64,000 bases of DNA. It comes from Ilex aquifolium. Taxonomy: Eukaryota; Streptophyta; Magnoliopsida; Aquifoliales; Aquifoliaceae. Shown piece after piece: positions 1 through 10,859 of the stretch; the first letter of the stretch is position 1, and every line of letters starts with the position of its first letter. The position numbers were made by a program, and so were the translations under genes. The notes below the pieces were generated by a model, which was given only the letters and a program-made list of their open reading frames with translations, was not told the DNA's origin and ran no database searches. Location of the stretch: the NCBI GenBank assembly GCA_951799425.1, contig OX637407.1, positions 875,501-939,500 of the forward strand. Reading direction: 5' to 3'.

Positions 1-260
1 CTGCTTCATGTTTAGCATTTTAATCTTATATTTGCTCACGGGTGTTCTTCTCTTGTTCGCACTCACACACAAGGATTTTCAGCCTACCCGAAATCCAGAT
101 CTGCGCACAGATTAGTAATTTTTGGTGTTTTTATTTGTAGGTCTCAGTGGTGAACAGATCTCTACCAGTCAACCTCGTCTCCACACTCCATAAACCGGTA
201 AATTCGAAACATTGGGGACAATGTTCAGTTTAGGTTGGGGGGTATGATCAGTTCATCAGT
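1..260 (+). promoter_or_regulatory. Leader of accessory ORF: splice acceptor, hairpin, PPT-like tract
   Basis: A T-rich tract ends in an AG at 139-140, a good candidate 3' splice site. Equivalent sites lie at 56101-56102 and 57615-57616 in C, each followed by related sequence containing GAACAGATCT. Athila-type elements are known to express downstream ORFs from spliced RNA. At 209-224 an inverted repeat (ACATTG, loop GGGA, CAATGT) precedes a purine-rich tract at 229-244 that closely resembles this element's terminal polypurine tract at 4574-4589. The same pair occurs at 56172-56206 in C. The splice and priming roles are inferred. Confidence 0.5.
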
Positions 261-415
261 TCATTTTCGTTCATAGTTCATAATTTTCGCAATTTTTTAA
301 TTTCGTTGTTGATCATGTTTTGTATAAATTGATTGTGCTTATGAATCAGCCTCAATCGTCTTTGTGACTGGCAGACGTTAAAGAACCAGATAGTGAGTCT
401 TAACATTTAGCAATC

Positions 416-826
416 ATGGATGTAAATCTTTTTTGGTTTAGCCTAGGAGTCCAACGTACTTTTTCATCTGATGTACATACCATGATCATGAGAAAAACAA
501 GATTAGTAAGGAAGGCTGAAATCAAAGAAAAACAAGCGAAACCCCTCTGTGGCAGAAGTAGCTTTGCCAAACGCCGTCGTGCAAAAAGGCTTGGTGCCTG
601 TAAACAGTGTGGCAGATACTTTCACGAAAAAAGGTACAACCGGTGTTCTGAACTAATTTCCGGTCGCGCACTTGATCGATTAGACTGGATAGTGAATGGG
701 CTGAGTAAGGATTACCCTGATACGCCATGCTATTCCGGTACTGTGCTTAACCAATTTGTAAGAGAGGAAGTTAGGAGAGTTACTGGTTGTCCCTTTTACA
801 CAGACACAGAGGGAGACTCAGATTAG
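416..826 (+). CDS. Small basic accessory protein with C-x2-C-x4-H-x6-C motif (A copy)
   Basis: This 136-residue ORF is intact and starts at the ATG at 416. I do not recognise a named family. The N-terminus (residues 4-12) is hydrophobic and aromatic. Residues 25-58 are strongly basic. Cys62, Cys65, His70 and Cys77 form a C-x2-C-x4-H-x6-C pattern, two residues longer in the last gap than the gag CCHC knuckle, and Cys45 is also conserved. A GRALDRLDW segment and an acidic tail ending EGDSD follow. Two relatives, about 85% and 65% identical by eye, sit at 56423-56833 and 58154-58555 in element C with every Cys and His kept. The open frames in three diverged copies argue for a real protein. Nucleic-acid binding is a reasonable guess from the basic zinc-finger-like core; no function is shown. 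Confidence 0.8.
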   Translation: MDVNLFWFSLGVQRTFSSDVHTMIMRKTRLVRKAEIKEKQAKPLCGRSSFAKRRRAKRLGACKQCGRYFHEKRYNRCSELISGRALDRLDWIVNGLSKDYPDTPCYSGTVLNQFVREEVRRVTGCPFYTDTEGDSD

Positions 827-943
827 AAAATTTCTGTAGGAAATGTGTATTTTTGTTGGGGGAGTGAAGGCCAAAGGTCCGAATTTGTTGTAAAAATTGT
901 AAAAATCTTTTTGTATAAATTTCTTTTTGACTAAAATGAAAAT

Positions 944-1075
944 ATGGGCCGAGTAAGGAATGCCCCAAAATACCAACCTGAAGCGTGGGTAGGGGTTCAT
1001 CTTGAGACGCCTTAGTTTTTGAATTAAATTTGTGTGTTTTATCTTCTTTGATTGTATATAGTGCAATAGGAAAAA
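944..1075 (+). repeat. Post-ORF repeat block (GGGCCGAGTAAGGA type)
   Basis: A non-coding block of about 130 bp lies just after the small ORF. It carries GGGCCGAGTAAGGA near its start and GAGACGCC further on. The same block occurs twice in tandem in C (58669-58932, period 132 bp). The leading 14-mer is also found, with one change, inside the small ORF itself (698-711). Confidence 0.7.
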
Positions 1076-1094
1076 ATTTGAATTTTTGGTTCAA

Positions 1095-1414
1095 CGTTCG
1101 AACGCCAAGTAACGTTCGAACGTTGAATGCTTACAGTACTCAGCCTCTGATGAAGCTTCTGCAGAAACTTGAAAGTACTGGGAGCTCAGTCCGTTCGAAC
1201 GCCAATAGACCGTTCGAACGAGATTAACGTTCGAACGCCAATAGACCGTTCGAACGAAGAGTACTTACAGTACTATAGGCTCTGACAGAACACAAAAGTA
1301 CTGGGAGCTCACAACGTTCGAACGCCAGACCACGTTCGAACGATCTTTTTAAATTTCTTCTACCCACGTTCGAACGTCACCAACGTTCGAACGTCACAAC
1401 TCAGGCTATAAAAG
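1095..1414 (+). promoter_or_regulatory. Internal promoter of A: ten CGTTCGAACG palindromes plus TATA box
   Basis: Ten perfect copies of the 10-bp palindrome CGTTCGAACG start at 1095, 1113, 1192, 1211, 1228, 1247, 1315, 1333, 1367 and 1384. The copy at 1111-1124 extends to a 14-bp perfect palindrome. Fourteen bases after the last copy is TATAAAAG (1407-1414) in a GC-rich context, then a leader rich in A and pyrimidine tracts, then the ATG at 1652. The layout is that of a plant core promoter with start near 1438. The same palindrome precedes the TATA box of this element's LTR (4775-5140). The palindromes and TATA are seen; promoter activity is inferred. Confidence 0.7.
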
Positions 1415-1651
1415 CCCAGCTCGTCTTCTTCATTTCAAAACTCTCCAAAGTTTTGAAAAAAAAAAAAAATCGAAAAAAAAAAAAAATAATACTTGGAAAC
1501 CCTGCACTACCCAGACCCCAAAACCCCAACCATTCTCCATCTTTACCAAAAATCAACTCTCCCAAGACATTTGCCACTTCAAGAAGATCTATCTTCACAA
1601 AGAAATCAAATTTTTTTTTTTTCAAAACCCTCCAGCTCAAGAACCAAAACA

Positions 1652-2752
1652 ATGCCAAGAGTTAAGCTTCCTGCCAGAAAGAATCCAAACACCCAAGAAC
1701 CAAATTTTGTCGAAGAAGTGGTGGAGGTGAGAGAAGGAATGCCACCACTCACAAGGAGATACGACAAAACTCGGTTTCTCACAGCTCTAAAAGCAGACAG
1801 GTATGAAAATTTCTACCAAAACAAAGCCATTGTTTGTGAAAGAGATGTGATTTTGGCTGATTTTGCGGAGTTGGGAATCTTTGCGGAAATGGAAAGGAGG
1901 GGATGGTTGTTTTATTTGAGGAACGACGGTGATGCCGTAGTCGACTTGGTGCGGGAGTTTTACTCCAACGCCGAGATTGTCGACGGGGAAATTCGAACTT
2001 ATGTAAGGGGAGTCCATGTGGACGTTGATAAGGACTACATTTGGGGGGTAAGGCAAGAAGTGCCTCGGGTCCCAAATCCCGCTTACCCCCCAAGGAAGAA
2101 TGTGGCGATGAACGAGGTGGGGAGAGAACTAACAGGAGTACCCAACTTTTCATGGGCAGGGAAGAAATTTTTTAGACAAGGGGAGCTAAGTGACAAATAT
2201 AAAATGTTAAATTTGATTGCGGTGTCAAACTTTGCCCCGATTGGAAGAAAAAATGAAATTCTACCCGACATGGCCCGATTATTGTATGCTATTGGAAAAG
2301 GGCATAGCATTGACATCCCCTCCTTAGTGTTGACCGAGATGAAGAAAGGGTGTGATGTGAAGAGGAACTCTCTTCCATTCGGCACCCTCGTGACTGAAAT
2401 ATGCAAGGAGCATGGGGTGAGGATAAAACCTGAAATGGAGATCCAGAAGCCAATAGGGCCACTGAACAAGGCTTCCTTCCGGAGGAGCCAAAGTCATAGT
2501 GGTATCCCGGCGGCAAGGCAAGAAGGACCCCCAGCCCAAGGAGTGGATGAAGTGCAAGAAGAGTTGGATGAGATGGAGAGAGAGATGGGAAGAGAAGGAG
2601 ATCAGCCAGGAGAGGCTGGACCTAGCACCAGCACCCGACGTTCTTTGATGGACGTCATGCTTAGCATCGAAGCTAAGCAGGACGAGATCCTTAGGTATTT
2701 GAGGGGTGGACATGGTGGACATGGTGGTGCTAGTGAGCAGGGAGGAGAGTGA
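1652..2752 (+). CDS. Putative plant transposon protein (Athila 3' ORF)
   Basis: This is a 366-residue open frame. I chose the ATG at 1652 because it is the first one after the TATA box at 1407 and has A at -3; an upstream extension of the frame lacks a good start. The N-terminal 250 residues resemble the putative plant transposon protein domain often found downstream of pol in Athila-type elements. Examples are a KADRYENFYQNK segment, an ERRGW segment followed by LVREFYSNAE, and a VRGVHVDVD strand. Residues from about 285 on are charged and Glu-rich (a possible coiled coil), followed by a Gly/His tail. The molecular function of the domain is unknown to me. It is not an obvious envelope protein: I see no signal peptide or membrane segment. 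Element C lacks this ORF in its first internal copy. Confidence 0.75.
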   Translation: MPRVKLPARKNPNTQEPNFVEEVVEVREGMPPLTRRYDKTRFLTALKADRYENFYQNKAIVCERDVILADFAELGIFAEMERRGWLFYLRNDGDAVVDLVREFYSNAEIVDGEIRTYVRGVHVDVDKDYIWGVRQEVPRVPNPAYPPRKNVAMNEVGRELTGVPNFSWAGKKFFRQGELSDKYKMLNLIAVSNFAPIGRKNEILPDMARLLYAIGKGHSIDIPSLVLTEMKKGCDVKRNSLPFGTLVTEICKEHGVRIKPEMEIQKPIGPLNKASFRRSQSHSGIPAARQEGPPAQGVDEVQEELDEMEREMGREGDQPGEAGPSTSTRRSLMDVMLSIEAKQDEILRYLRGGHGGHGGASEQGGE

Positions 2753-4573
2753 GAGTGAGAGACTTCTATTTCTGTTCTTGTCCCCATGTTGTTTTTATGT
2801 TTGTTTAAAGTGCTTCTTTGTATGAATTTCTTCTTTTATAGTTGTAAGTTTTTGTGTGGTTGTGAAAGAATGGAACTGTTGATGTAGAAGATAAAATTGT
2901 GAAATGAATGGTTCCATTTATCACTTTTATTTGGTTTTATGCATTTGTAGATTTAGCATAGAAATTAAAAAGGTAATGGAACAAATGTGGATATTAAGAA
3001 TGCTTGCTGGAGTAAATATGCACATGATCGGTTTGACACCTCCATTTATCAACCGAGACTTAAAACCACATTTCTTGAAAACATGGATGTTCTCTCTATA
3101 CTTAAATTGTCATTTGTACATCGATATTTGTTATTTTAAAAGTACAGGAGGATCTAACTCGCAAATGGAATTGGTATATAACCGATACTCCCTGGAAAAC
3201 CTGACATACACAGTGGAGATAACAAAGAACACCAGGGTGAGTTTCGAACCTAACGATGCTTTCGAGAGACAATCAATGTTTACTCAAGTGAATTCTTTTC
3301 AAATCTCCATTTTTGAATGATCTCATTAACCTTGCTTTGATTGACGCATTTAAAAGTGATCTATTGACATATCCCACACGGAACCATCACATACGACACA
3401 TACATGTGCATATGCTTGAGAAATGATCTTAGGCCATCTTTGATATAATATTGAGCCTTAGACCTTTCTTTGAAATTTTTTTTTTTTTATCCCTCGTTAG
3501 CCATGTTTGAGCCATCAATGTTTAAAGTTTTCTTTGATAAACCTACATGATTACCAATCCACAGGAAAACATCCTTGACATACCTTGGCTATCTAATTTT
3601 CTTACATCCTCTTTGTAAGATGATACAGAAAAAGGAAAAGAAAAAGGAGCATTCGAGATTATCATCCAAGAAGAGTTGATTGGAACAATTGAAACAAAAC
3701 AGAAGCAAAAAGGCAAGAACTTGCCAAGAAAGTGAAAAATGAGAAAAATGAAAGAAAGAAATGTCATCTTTCGGCAAAATATCAAGAAGTTAGAAAGAGG
3801 TGTGCTACAAAAACGCAAACAACAGATAGCTTTTGAAAATCCCTGACGTCGTTTCGTTAGCCACTGACCTTTGGCCACGCTACAACCCATGCAAAGCCCT
3901 AATTGATCTCAAGTATGTTGCATGCATGAGTTGTTAATCACAATTGGGATATGGTAAATAGCATTCCTTTTAATTGTGTTGATATTCTTTCATGAGTTAT
4001 GCCAAACATAAGTAGTTGCTTATTTAAAATTTCACTCCTTTCTTAAAAAGTGCATGTGATTTTTCGACTGGCCATCTTCTGATCACATGATCTGTGAGAA
4101 ACAAGTCACTATAATCAGAGTGAATCTTTGCTGAGAGTATACTACATGAGGTTTGTGAAATCGAAACTATCCATGGAAGGTGAAAAAAAGGAAGTATTTG
4201 TTACATAACAATTCTTGTTGCTTGAATGATCATTCCTATTGCATTGAGAATTTCAAATACCAATGTAACAAATGATATTTTTTGCATAGATTGAATACCT
4301 GTGGAATAAGGACGTGTGAGACATAAGTCAAGGTTGAGAATCTGGTGTCTCAACGACCATGATGCTAATTTACTTTAGACATCATTATTCTATGCACATT
4401 TGTTCGACTGAAGTTTGTGGGTAGCTTCTCTGGAAACCCTCACGAGACAACACTCGTCCGCTAGGGTAAACCTAGTGGTTCAACGGCTTGTTGCATAAGC
4501 TAAATGCAACCGGATGACCTACGAAAATGGCATTAGGAGTAGAATTTTCTTTTATTACTAGAGACTAGCAATA
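2753..4573 (+). other. Conserved long 3' UTR of Athila-like element A
   Basis: This 1.8-kb stretch has no convincing ORF. Blocks from about 3100 on match 59030-60422 of C, and blocks from about 3400 on match 18131-19440 of B. Shared landmarks are CGGTATATAACCGA (3173 region), the CCATCTTTGATATAATATTGAGCC block near 3434, the CCACTGACC...GCCACGCTACAACC block near 3860, the CACTATAATC-GAGTGAAT block near 4108, and CTCGTCC...CTAGG near 4453. Conservation of non-coding sequence over 1.4 kb in three diverged elements points to RNA or DNA function, but the role is unknown. Confidence 0.7.
4490..4510 (+). promoter_or_regulatory. Conserved 3' UTR hairpin (A)
   Basis: Arms GTTGCAT (4490-4496) and ATGCAAC (4504-4510) pair perfectly around a 7-base loop, about 65 bases before the polypurine tract. 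In C (60343-60363) the outer pair is A-T instead of G-C, a compensatory change. B carries the same site with one mismatch. Confidence 0.65.
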
Positions 4574-4589
4574 TTTAGGTTGGGGAGTG
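4574..4589 (+). promoter_or_regulatory. Polypurine tract of A
   Basis: A purine-rich tract, TTTAGGTTGGGGAGTG, lies immediately before the TG that opens the 3' LTR. This is the expected plus-strand primer site and matches C at 60423-60438. Confidence 0.85.
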
Positions 4590-4774
4590 TGATTAGTACT
4601 TAAACTTGACATATTATTATGACATTTTAAGACTAATTGTACTTTAATGGAGTTTAAGTGATGTCATTTCAGGCCCTAAACTGAACAAGGACCCAAAAAC
4701 AACAAGTACCACACTTGGATGCAGTGCCAGTACATTATAGCCCAAAATTGGAGAAGCTTGGAACACTGTCACCA

Positions 4775-5240
4775 CGTTCGAACGGCAGCTCACGTTCGAA
4801 TGTCAACCAAAACACTGTAGCAGACTCAGATGCTGAAGAGATGGCGTGTGGCAGTTAGGAAAGAAGACTGGAGCTCTAAAGTACTTGAGTGTCACGTTCG
4901 AACGCCAACTCACGTTCGAACGTGCACTTGAGTTGATGGAAGACCAGACCACTGCAGAGAGTTGGTACTGCACTTCACAGGGACCAACAGATCACTCGAG
5001 TGAAAAGGGGTCAGAGCAAGATCTGGCGTTCGAACGCCTTCAGTGCAAAAACAGAAGAAACGGTCGAACGGCATTCAACGTTCGAACGCCCTCAGTGCAA
5101 AAACAGAAAGAACGTTCGAACGCCAACTCACGTTCGAACGTAAACCACAGACTGGCAGCAGAGTTGTTGACTGTTCACTTGGACTTGAGCAGCAAACACT
5201 ATTCTTTCACCCCCCCTGCCTCCTCCTCTTGCCTATAAAT
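4775..5240 (+). promoter_or_regulatory. LTR promoter of A: CGTTCGAACG array plus TATA box
   Basis: Seven perfect CGTTCGAACG palindromes start at 4775, 4895, 4913, 5027, 5079, 5113 and 5131, with two near copies at 4793 and 5061. TATAAAT lies at 5234-5240, about 95 bp downstream of the last copy. This is the likely U3 promoter, and it shares its motif with the internal promoter at 1095-1414. Confidence 0.75.
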
Positions 5241-5602
5241 ACTCCCCTTGTTGGAGAGTGAAAGGAGGAAGAGGAGAAAGCATTGTAGGTAGTAGCATAG
5301 TGATGGAGGCTTAGACTCCCACTTTCATTGTAGTTAGTTCATTTTCCTTATGAAGTCTTTATTTTAGAGATTAGTTTGGCTTTAGTCCAACATCTCTTGC
5401 TTGTTATAACAATAGTTTTATGCTTATGTTTATGTTTATGCTTTCATTTCTCATGCATAGAAGAGAGATATCTCCCATCTTGGTTGAGGAAGCAACCCTC
5501 CAATCTTTGGTTGAGGAAGCCACCCTCCAAATGTGACTAGCTTTCTTCTACTTTAATTGTTCATGCATTTCATTTCCATTGCTTGAGCTTCCTTCTTTCT
5601 TA

Positions 5603-5804
5603 GAAGAGTGAAACTCTTCCACTTTTCTAGAGCTTGATTAAGGCCGTGAAGGGTGGAATGTGATTCACCCATTCTTTGGGGAAGATTCGCTCCACGTTTG
5701 TTGTTACTTTATCTTTTAAAGTTCTCCACTTGGAGGGATGAACATCACTCACTTTTCTAGCTTTAACCAGGCCATGAAGAGTGAGTAGTTTCTCATTCAC
5801 TCTT
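5603..5804 (+). other. Duplicated hairpin domain in R/U5 of A
   Basis: The first hairpin, GAAGAGT-GAA-ACTCTTC (5603-5619), is followed by CACTTTTCTAGAGCTT and a second inverted repeat. A diverged repeat of the whole block follows, with AAGAGTGA (5777-5784) pairing with TCACTCTT (5797-5804). The same plan is seen in C (49231-49460), where changes keep G-U pairing, and in D (41748-41765). It probably folds in the genomic RNA leader; the role (packaging, dimerisation or translation) is unknown. Confidence 0.55.
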
Positions 5805-6556
5805 TAGTGAGAGGAGAAGGGCATGTAATAGCTATCCGGAAATCATATTTGTGCAAAGTTCTTCTATGCTTAACGTTTATATCCTCTTGTTATCGGATGA
5901 TTGATTGCATCTAGCAAAGCTAAGGTACTTTGTATAATTGAGAGCTCTTTCTATGACATGGATGACTCCTGCATAGAAAGACTCATCAGTTCAAGACAAG
6001 TACCCCGGCTAGATCCTCATGACTACCCTTCAATCTCCCCCTTACTGTACTTCACTAAAAAGAATGGACTATTAATATCATGATTGGATGTCTTGTAGAA
6101 CCACTTGCTTGTTTGTAGACGGGTTAAGTCTCGGCACAGGCAATTCTTGTACATTTCTAGAAAGACATCGGAATCATGGTCTTAATCCTCAAATCCATCT
6201 TTATCTTCCGATTAACTTGCTGTTGACACGGGAGTTAATTGAGTTATCAAGCACAAATATGACAAACTGGATAACTAACTACATGTCCAGATCCTTGCAC
6301 TAAAGGGTGACTCTTTTTATTTAGCATTCATCTCCTATTTTGTTCAGAAAATCCCTCTGGAAAGAATCTTATATTCTATCCAGCAAAACCCATATCTCAC
6401 AGCAAATCAAAAAGGTTACCATCAAAAGGTCTCTACCACTGCTTACCTTAGAAATATCAACAAAAGTTCCATGTGGATTCGACTCCGGACTCAAACCGGA
6501 TTATTACTACAGCTTGACCGCCTGCACTTGGGTGTACATTGGATCAATCGCTGTCA

Positions 6557-9500
6557 GTAAACCCGACACGAAGTCCATGGTGATGTGATCCCACTTCCAC
6601 TCTGGAATAGGCAAAGACTGTAGGACTCCTCCTGGCCTTTGATGCTCAATCTTCACTTGCTGGCACACCGCACATTTTGCCACATACTTGGCCACATCTC
6701 GCTTCATTCCCCTCCACCAGTATTGACGTTTCATGTCCCTAAACATCTTCGTGCTACCGGGGTGGATAGCAAACTTGGAGCGATGACACTCTCCAAGTAT
6801 TTCCTCCCTTAGGGACGAATCATTGGGAACACATAGCTTCTCCCCATATCTCAACTCTCCATTCTTCCAAGACCATCCTTCCATCACTTCTCCATTCTCT
6901 AATCGGGCTCTAATCAAATCGAGTTCCGAATCCAGGCATTGCAACTCCACCACTCGTTGCAGAAGCGTCGGTTGAGCTATAAGGTTGAATATAGAGGGTT
7001 GATACTCTGGTCCATCCACCCATAGATCGTACTCCTTTAATGCATCAATCATTTTCCACCTATTTACCGCAAGAGAATTGATTTCACCCCGAGACTTCCT
7101 GCTAAGAGCGTCGACAACTACATTGGCCTTCCCCGGATGGTAGTTGAGCGTGAACTCATAATCTTCCAAGTACTCAATCCACCTTCTCTGCCGGAGATTC
7201 AAGTCTTTCTGTGTGAAGATATACTTGAGGCTTTTATGGTCCGAGAACACTTGAAATTTCTCCCTGTATAAATAACATCTCCACAACTTAAGAGCAAACA
7301 CCACAGCGGCAAGCTCTAAGTCATGGGTGGGGTAATTCTGCTCATGAACCTTGAGTTGCCTCGAGCCATAAGCGACCACCTTCCCTCCTTGCATCAACAC
7401 ACATCCCAAACCTCATAGCGAAGCATTGGTGTACACATCGTATCCTTCCCCACTACTCGGAATAATGAGGACATGAGCCGTCGTCAACCTCTCCTTCAAG
7501 GTGCGAAAGGCTAGCTCACACGCTTGAGTCCACATGAATTTTTCTCCCTTCTTTGTAAGGCGAGTCATCGGCATCGCAAGCTTGGAGAATCCTTCCACAA
7601 ACCTACGATAATAGCCGGCTAACCCCAAGAAACTCCGTACTTCTGTCACATTCTTCGGTGGTTCCCATTTCATCACGGCCTCAATCTTTGCGGGATCAAC
7701 CGCTACTCCTTGCTCGGACACAACATGGCCAAGGAACTTCACTTCCTTCATCCAAGACTCACACTTGCTCATCTTCGCATATAACTTATGTTCTCTCAAT
7801 GTTTGTAGCACCTTAGAGAGATGACGAGCATGTTCCTCCTGAGTCTGGGAGTAAATCAATATGTCATCAATAAACACAATGACAAATTGATCGAGGTAAG
7901 GCCGGAAGACTCTGTGCATCAAATCCATGAAGGCTACGGGGGCATTAGTCAATCCGAACGGCATCACCGTATACTCGAAGTGACCATACCGGGTACGGAA
8001 AGCAGTCTTAGGAATATCCTCCTCCTTAATCCGCAGCTGATGATACCCCGTGCGAAGATCAATCTTGGAGTAATACTTTGAACCCTTCAACTGATCAAAT
8101 AAGTCATCAATTCTCGGCAACGGATACTTATTCTTCACGGTAACCCGATTCAACCTCCGGTAATCCGTGCACAACCGTAGAGTCTCATCCGTTTTCTTCA
8201 CAAAGAGGACCGGGGCTCCCCAGGGTGAAGTGCTTAGACGGATAAACCCAATCGCCAACAAATGATCCAACTGCTTCCTTAGCTCCTTCAACTCCAAAGG
8301 TGCCATCCGGTAGGGAGCAATGGATATGGGTTCGGTTCCCGGATAGAGATCGATCTTGAACTCAATTTCCCTATGGGGCGGTAATCCGGGTAATTCCTCG
8401 GGAAAAACATCTGAAAACTCCGATACAATTAAAACCACATCCGTATGGAGTTTATCCCTGTCATCTCCCATCAAGCTAGCTAAGAAATTCAATTGACTTC
8501 CCGCTTTCGCTTTTAAAAATCTACTACCCGTAGTAGGAAATTGATGGAAAGAATCTCGGTTATTCACAAAACTAAAAACGACTCCTCCCGGTAACTGAAA
8601 TGTAATCCGTTTGCGGAAACAATCCATTACCGCCCGGAAAGCGGACAACAAGTTCATCCCAAAAATCACATCATACCCCTTTATCTCTAAAGCAATCAAA
8701 TCCACAATCAATTCGTGCTCCCCAATGCGAAGCACGCAATCCTTGCAGACTCGGCTAGTATCTAACCGTTCTCCCGTGGGCAAGCTAATGTTCATAACAT
8801 GCTCTAACTTCGCGAAACTCAATCCCAAATCAAGTGCGTATGTCGTGCGTACAAATGAGTGTGTTGCACCGGGGTCAAATAATATGCGGGCCCAAGAATT
8901 ATAAATAAGGACGATACCTTCCACAACGACGTTGGCAATGTCCTCCTCCGGCTGAGTCAAAGCAAATACTCGCCCTTGGTTGGCGCCGCCGGGGGCGTGA
9001 GCTTGTATCGGTCGCTGCGGTGCGGGCCTCGGTAGTGGTGGTTGGGCTGCTGGTACCTGTCTGGCGGTCTGGATCGGCCCCTGAGGTGGATAGACTGGGC
9101 AATGCATCCGAAGATGTCCACCACCTTCGCATGCAAAGCAGGATCGTGGGATAAAACCGGCTCTAGTCTGAGTGTCTCCCTCTCCTCGGGCTGTCAAAGG
9201 TCGCTGTCCCCCTGTCTGGTCTGGGCGACTGTATGGTGTCGGTCTCTGTGCCCCACTAGTGCTAGCACCCGTCCAGATCGGACCTCCTCTCGAGAAGCCC
9301 TGACGTCGCTGGCTATCCTCTATGTCTCTCTCTACCAGTGCCGCTCTGTCCACCAGGTCCCCTAAATCACGGATCCTAAGAGCTACCAACTTCTCCCTAA
9401 TGATCGGCCTCAGACCCTGCTCGAAGCGCTTGGCCCTGTCGGCCTCAGTAGATATAAATCCCGTAGCATAACGGGAGAGCTCGTCGAACCGCCTCTCATA

Positions 9501-10049
9501 CTCAGCCACGGTCATACTACCCTGTCGTAGTGCAAGAAAATCCGCCTTCATTCGGTCTCTGACCGATTCAGGGAAGTATTTATCTTGGAAGAGTTGATCG
9601 AATTCTTCCCAAGTGAGTGTGTCGGTGTCCCTTCTCCTCTTTATGGCATCCCACCAATAGTCGGCCTCCCCCTCAAACAGGTAGGTCGCCAAACCCACTC
9701 TCAACTCCTCGGCAACTCCCATGCCGTCATAGATCTTCTTCACTCGGCGGATCCATCTATCCGCCTCCAAAGGATTGGAGCTCCCTTGGAAGTTGGGTGG
9801 TCGTTGTCGTAAGAATTCCCGAAGAGCTATCATCCATCGGTCTCCGTTCTCATTGCCCGGTACTTGAGCGAGAGGATGAGCTCCACCATTGTGGTGGTTG
9901 TTACCATTTTGGCTTTGTACCAAAGTGGTGAGCTCCCTCAAGCATTGGTAAATGCCTTACATGGCATCCGGAGGTGGTGGTGGTGGTGGATTGGCTTGAC
10001 CTCCACGGCCACGCCCACGTCCGCGTCCCCGTCCTTGTTCGCCGCTCAT
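6557..10049 (-). pseudogene. gag-pol region of T1 (fossil)
   Basis: Parts, right to left: an Arg/Gly-rich and Pro-rich gag N-terminus near 10049; the gag core ([23 protein letters not shown]) at about 9400-9800; a CCHC knuckle, [14 protein letters not shown], near 9130; protease near 8850; reverse transcriptase at about 7700-8400 with [11 protein letters not shown] and the FIDDILIYS active-site block; RNase H at about 7000-7450 with [12 protein letters not shown]; and the integrase zinc-binding part with [17 protein letters not shown] at about 6650-6780. The integrase core and tail are absent because A sits there. It belongs to the same subgroup as T2. It is decayed and not expected to be functional. 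Confidence 0.85.
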
Positions 10050-10228
10050 CCTGCATATCAATTTACAACTTAGTTTCCTTGATGTGCAAGATATAACTAA
10101 AGTGCTATGTAGGATGTCTTAATTTAAATACAAGGCATATACAAAATTTAACTTAGCAATTTCCTTCACCCTAACCCTACATCTCTAGTGGTAATCCATA
10201 ACCTACAGCTCCCATGTAAGACCTAAAG

Positions 10229-10245
10229 CCTAGGCTCTGATACCA
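10229..10245 (-). promoter_or_regulatory. Primer-binding site of T1 (initiator Met tRNA)
   Basis: The minus strand reads TGGTATCAGAGCCTAGG, complementary to the 3' end of plant initiator-Met tRNA apart from about one base. It lies five bases inside the LTR border at 10250. Confidence 0.85.
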
Positions 10246-10859
10246 ACTTTGTAACACCCCAAAACACACCCTGGACGACATTACATTCTAAAACATTCAT
10301 ATCATGAGAGCACTAAAATAATCCATCAATAAATAAGACTTCATAAAGTCATCCATAAAATTTACAGCATTATCCCAAAAGAATAGACCCATTTTGGGCC
10401 TTTACATCCCAAAAATCCACTAATGTAGCGCAGCGGAAATAACAAAATAAAACTAAACTTTACAAGGTTCAAAATGAATATCCTAGTCTAGAACAAAAGG
10501 AAGTGTCGCTCTAGGCGTCCACCTCGGGATCCACGCTCCCGTCTATCGGAGTCTCCCCGTGTGCGGGCTCCTCGACTCCCAGCTCTTCCTCGAGAGGGTA
10601 ATCTGAAAAATGTTAGCGGTAGGGGGTGAGCACGAAGCTCTGTAGAAAAATTCTCTCAAACCCAAACAAGGTTTAGAAACGTATTTAAAATGGCCGGTCT
10701 CATTTTTAACATAACATAGATACATAATTTGAAATAAGGCAGTGACATTTCAACAAGGATCTCAAGTTTAGATAGCAATAGTACTAGAAATGAACCATGA
10801 TAACCCATTTTAATAAACATCCATTTTCAAAATATAAACCATTTCCCACACATTATATA

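Larger units (their letters stand above)
1..6556 (+). mobile_element. Athila-like LTR retrotransposon A, 3' part
   Basis: Fossil Ty3-superfamily element of the Athila type; only its 3' part is in the window. Visible parts in order: leader of an accessory gene, a small zinc-binding-like ORF, a palindrome array with TATA box, a putative plant transposon protein ORF, a long 3' UTR, a polypurine tract (4574-4589) and a 3' LTR (4590-6556). The order and sequence match the 3' region of element C at 55.8-60.4 kb. The right LTR end abuts the integrase region of minus-strand element T1, so A inserted into T1. Gag-pol and the 5' LTR lie left of the window, so I cannot say whether the element is whole. 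The two accessory ORFs seen here are open. Confidence 0.85.
4590..6556 (+). repeat. 3' LTR of Athila-like element A
   Basis: The LTR is about 1967 bp, opening TGATTAGTACTT and closing near GTCA at 6556. U3 holds the palindrome array and a TATA box at 5234. The part from about 5575 on is clearly homologous to the LTR of C from about 49200, including the paired hairpin domain and the CCGCCTGCACTTGGGTGTACA stretch near the end. The U3 halves of A and C share no obvious sequence. The right end was placed where T1 integrase sequence begins and could be off by up to 10 bases. Confidence 0.8.

Noticed and set aside
1652-2752. Retroviral-type envelope gene
   Set aside because: Position fits the env-like slot of Athila elements, but no signal peptide, membrane anchor or cleavage-site pattern is visible. 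The similarity is to the putative plant transposon protein domain.
2904-3320. A 138-codon frame in the 3' UTR of A
   Set aside because: The corresponding region of C does not keep the frame, and composition is like the surrounding non-coding DNA.
10229-10245. tRNA gene
   Set aside because: Only the short complement of a tRNA 3' end is present, as expected for a primer-binding site.
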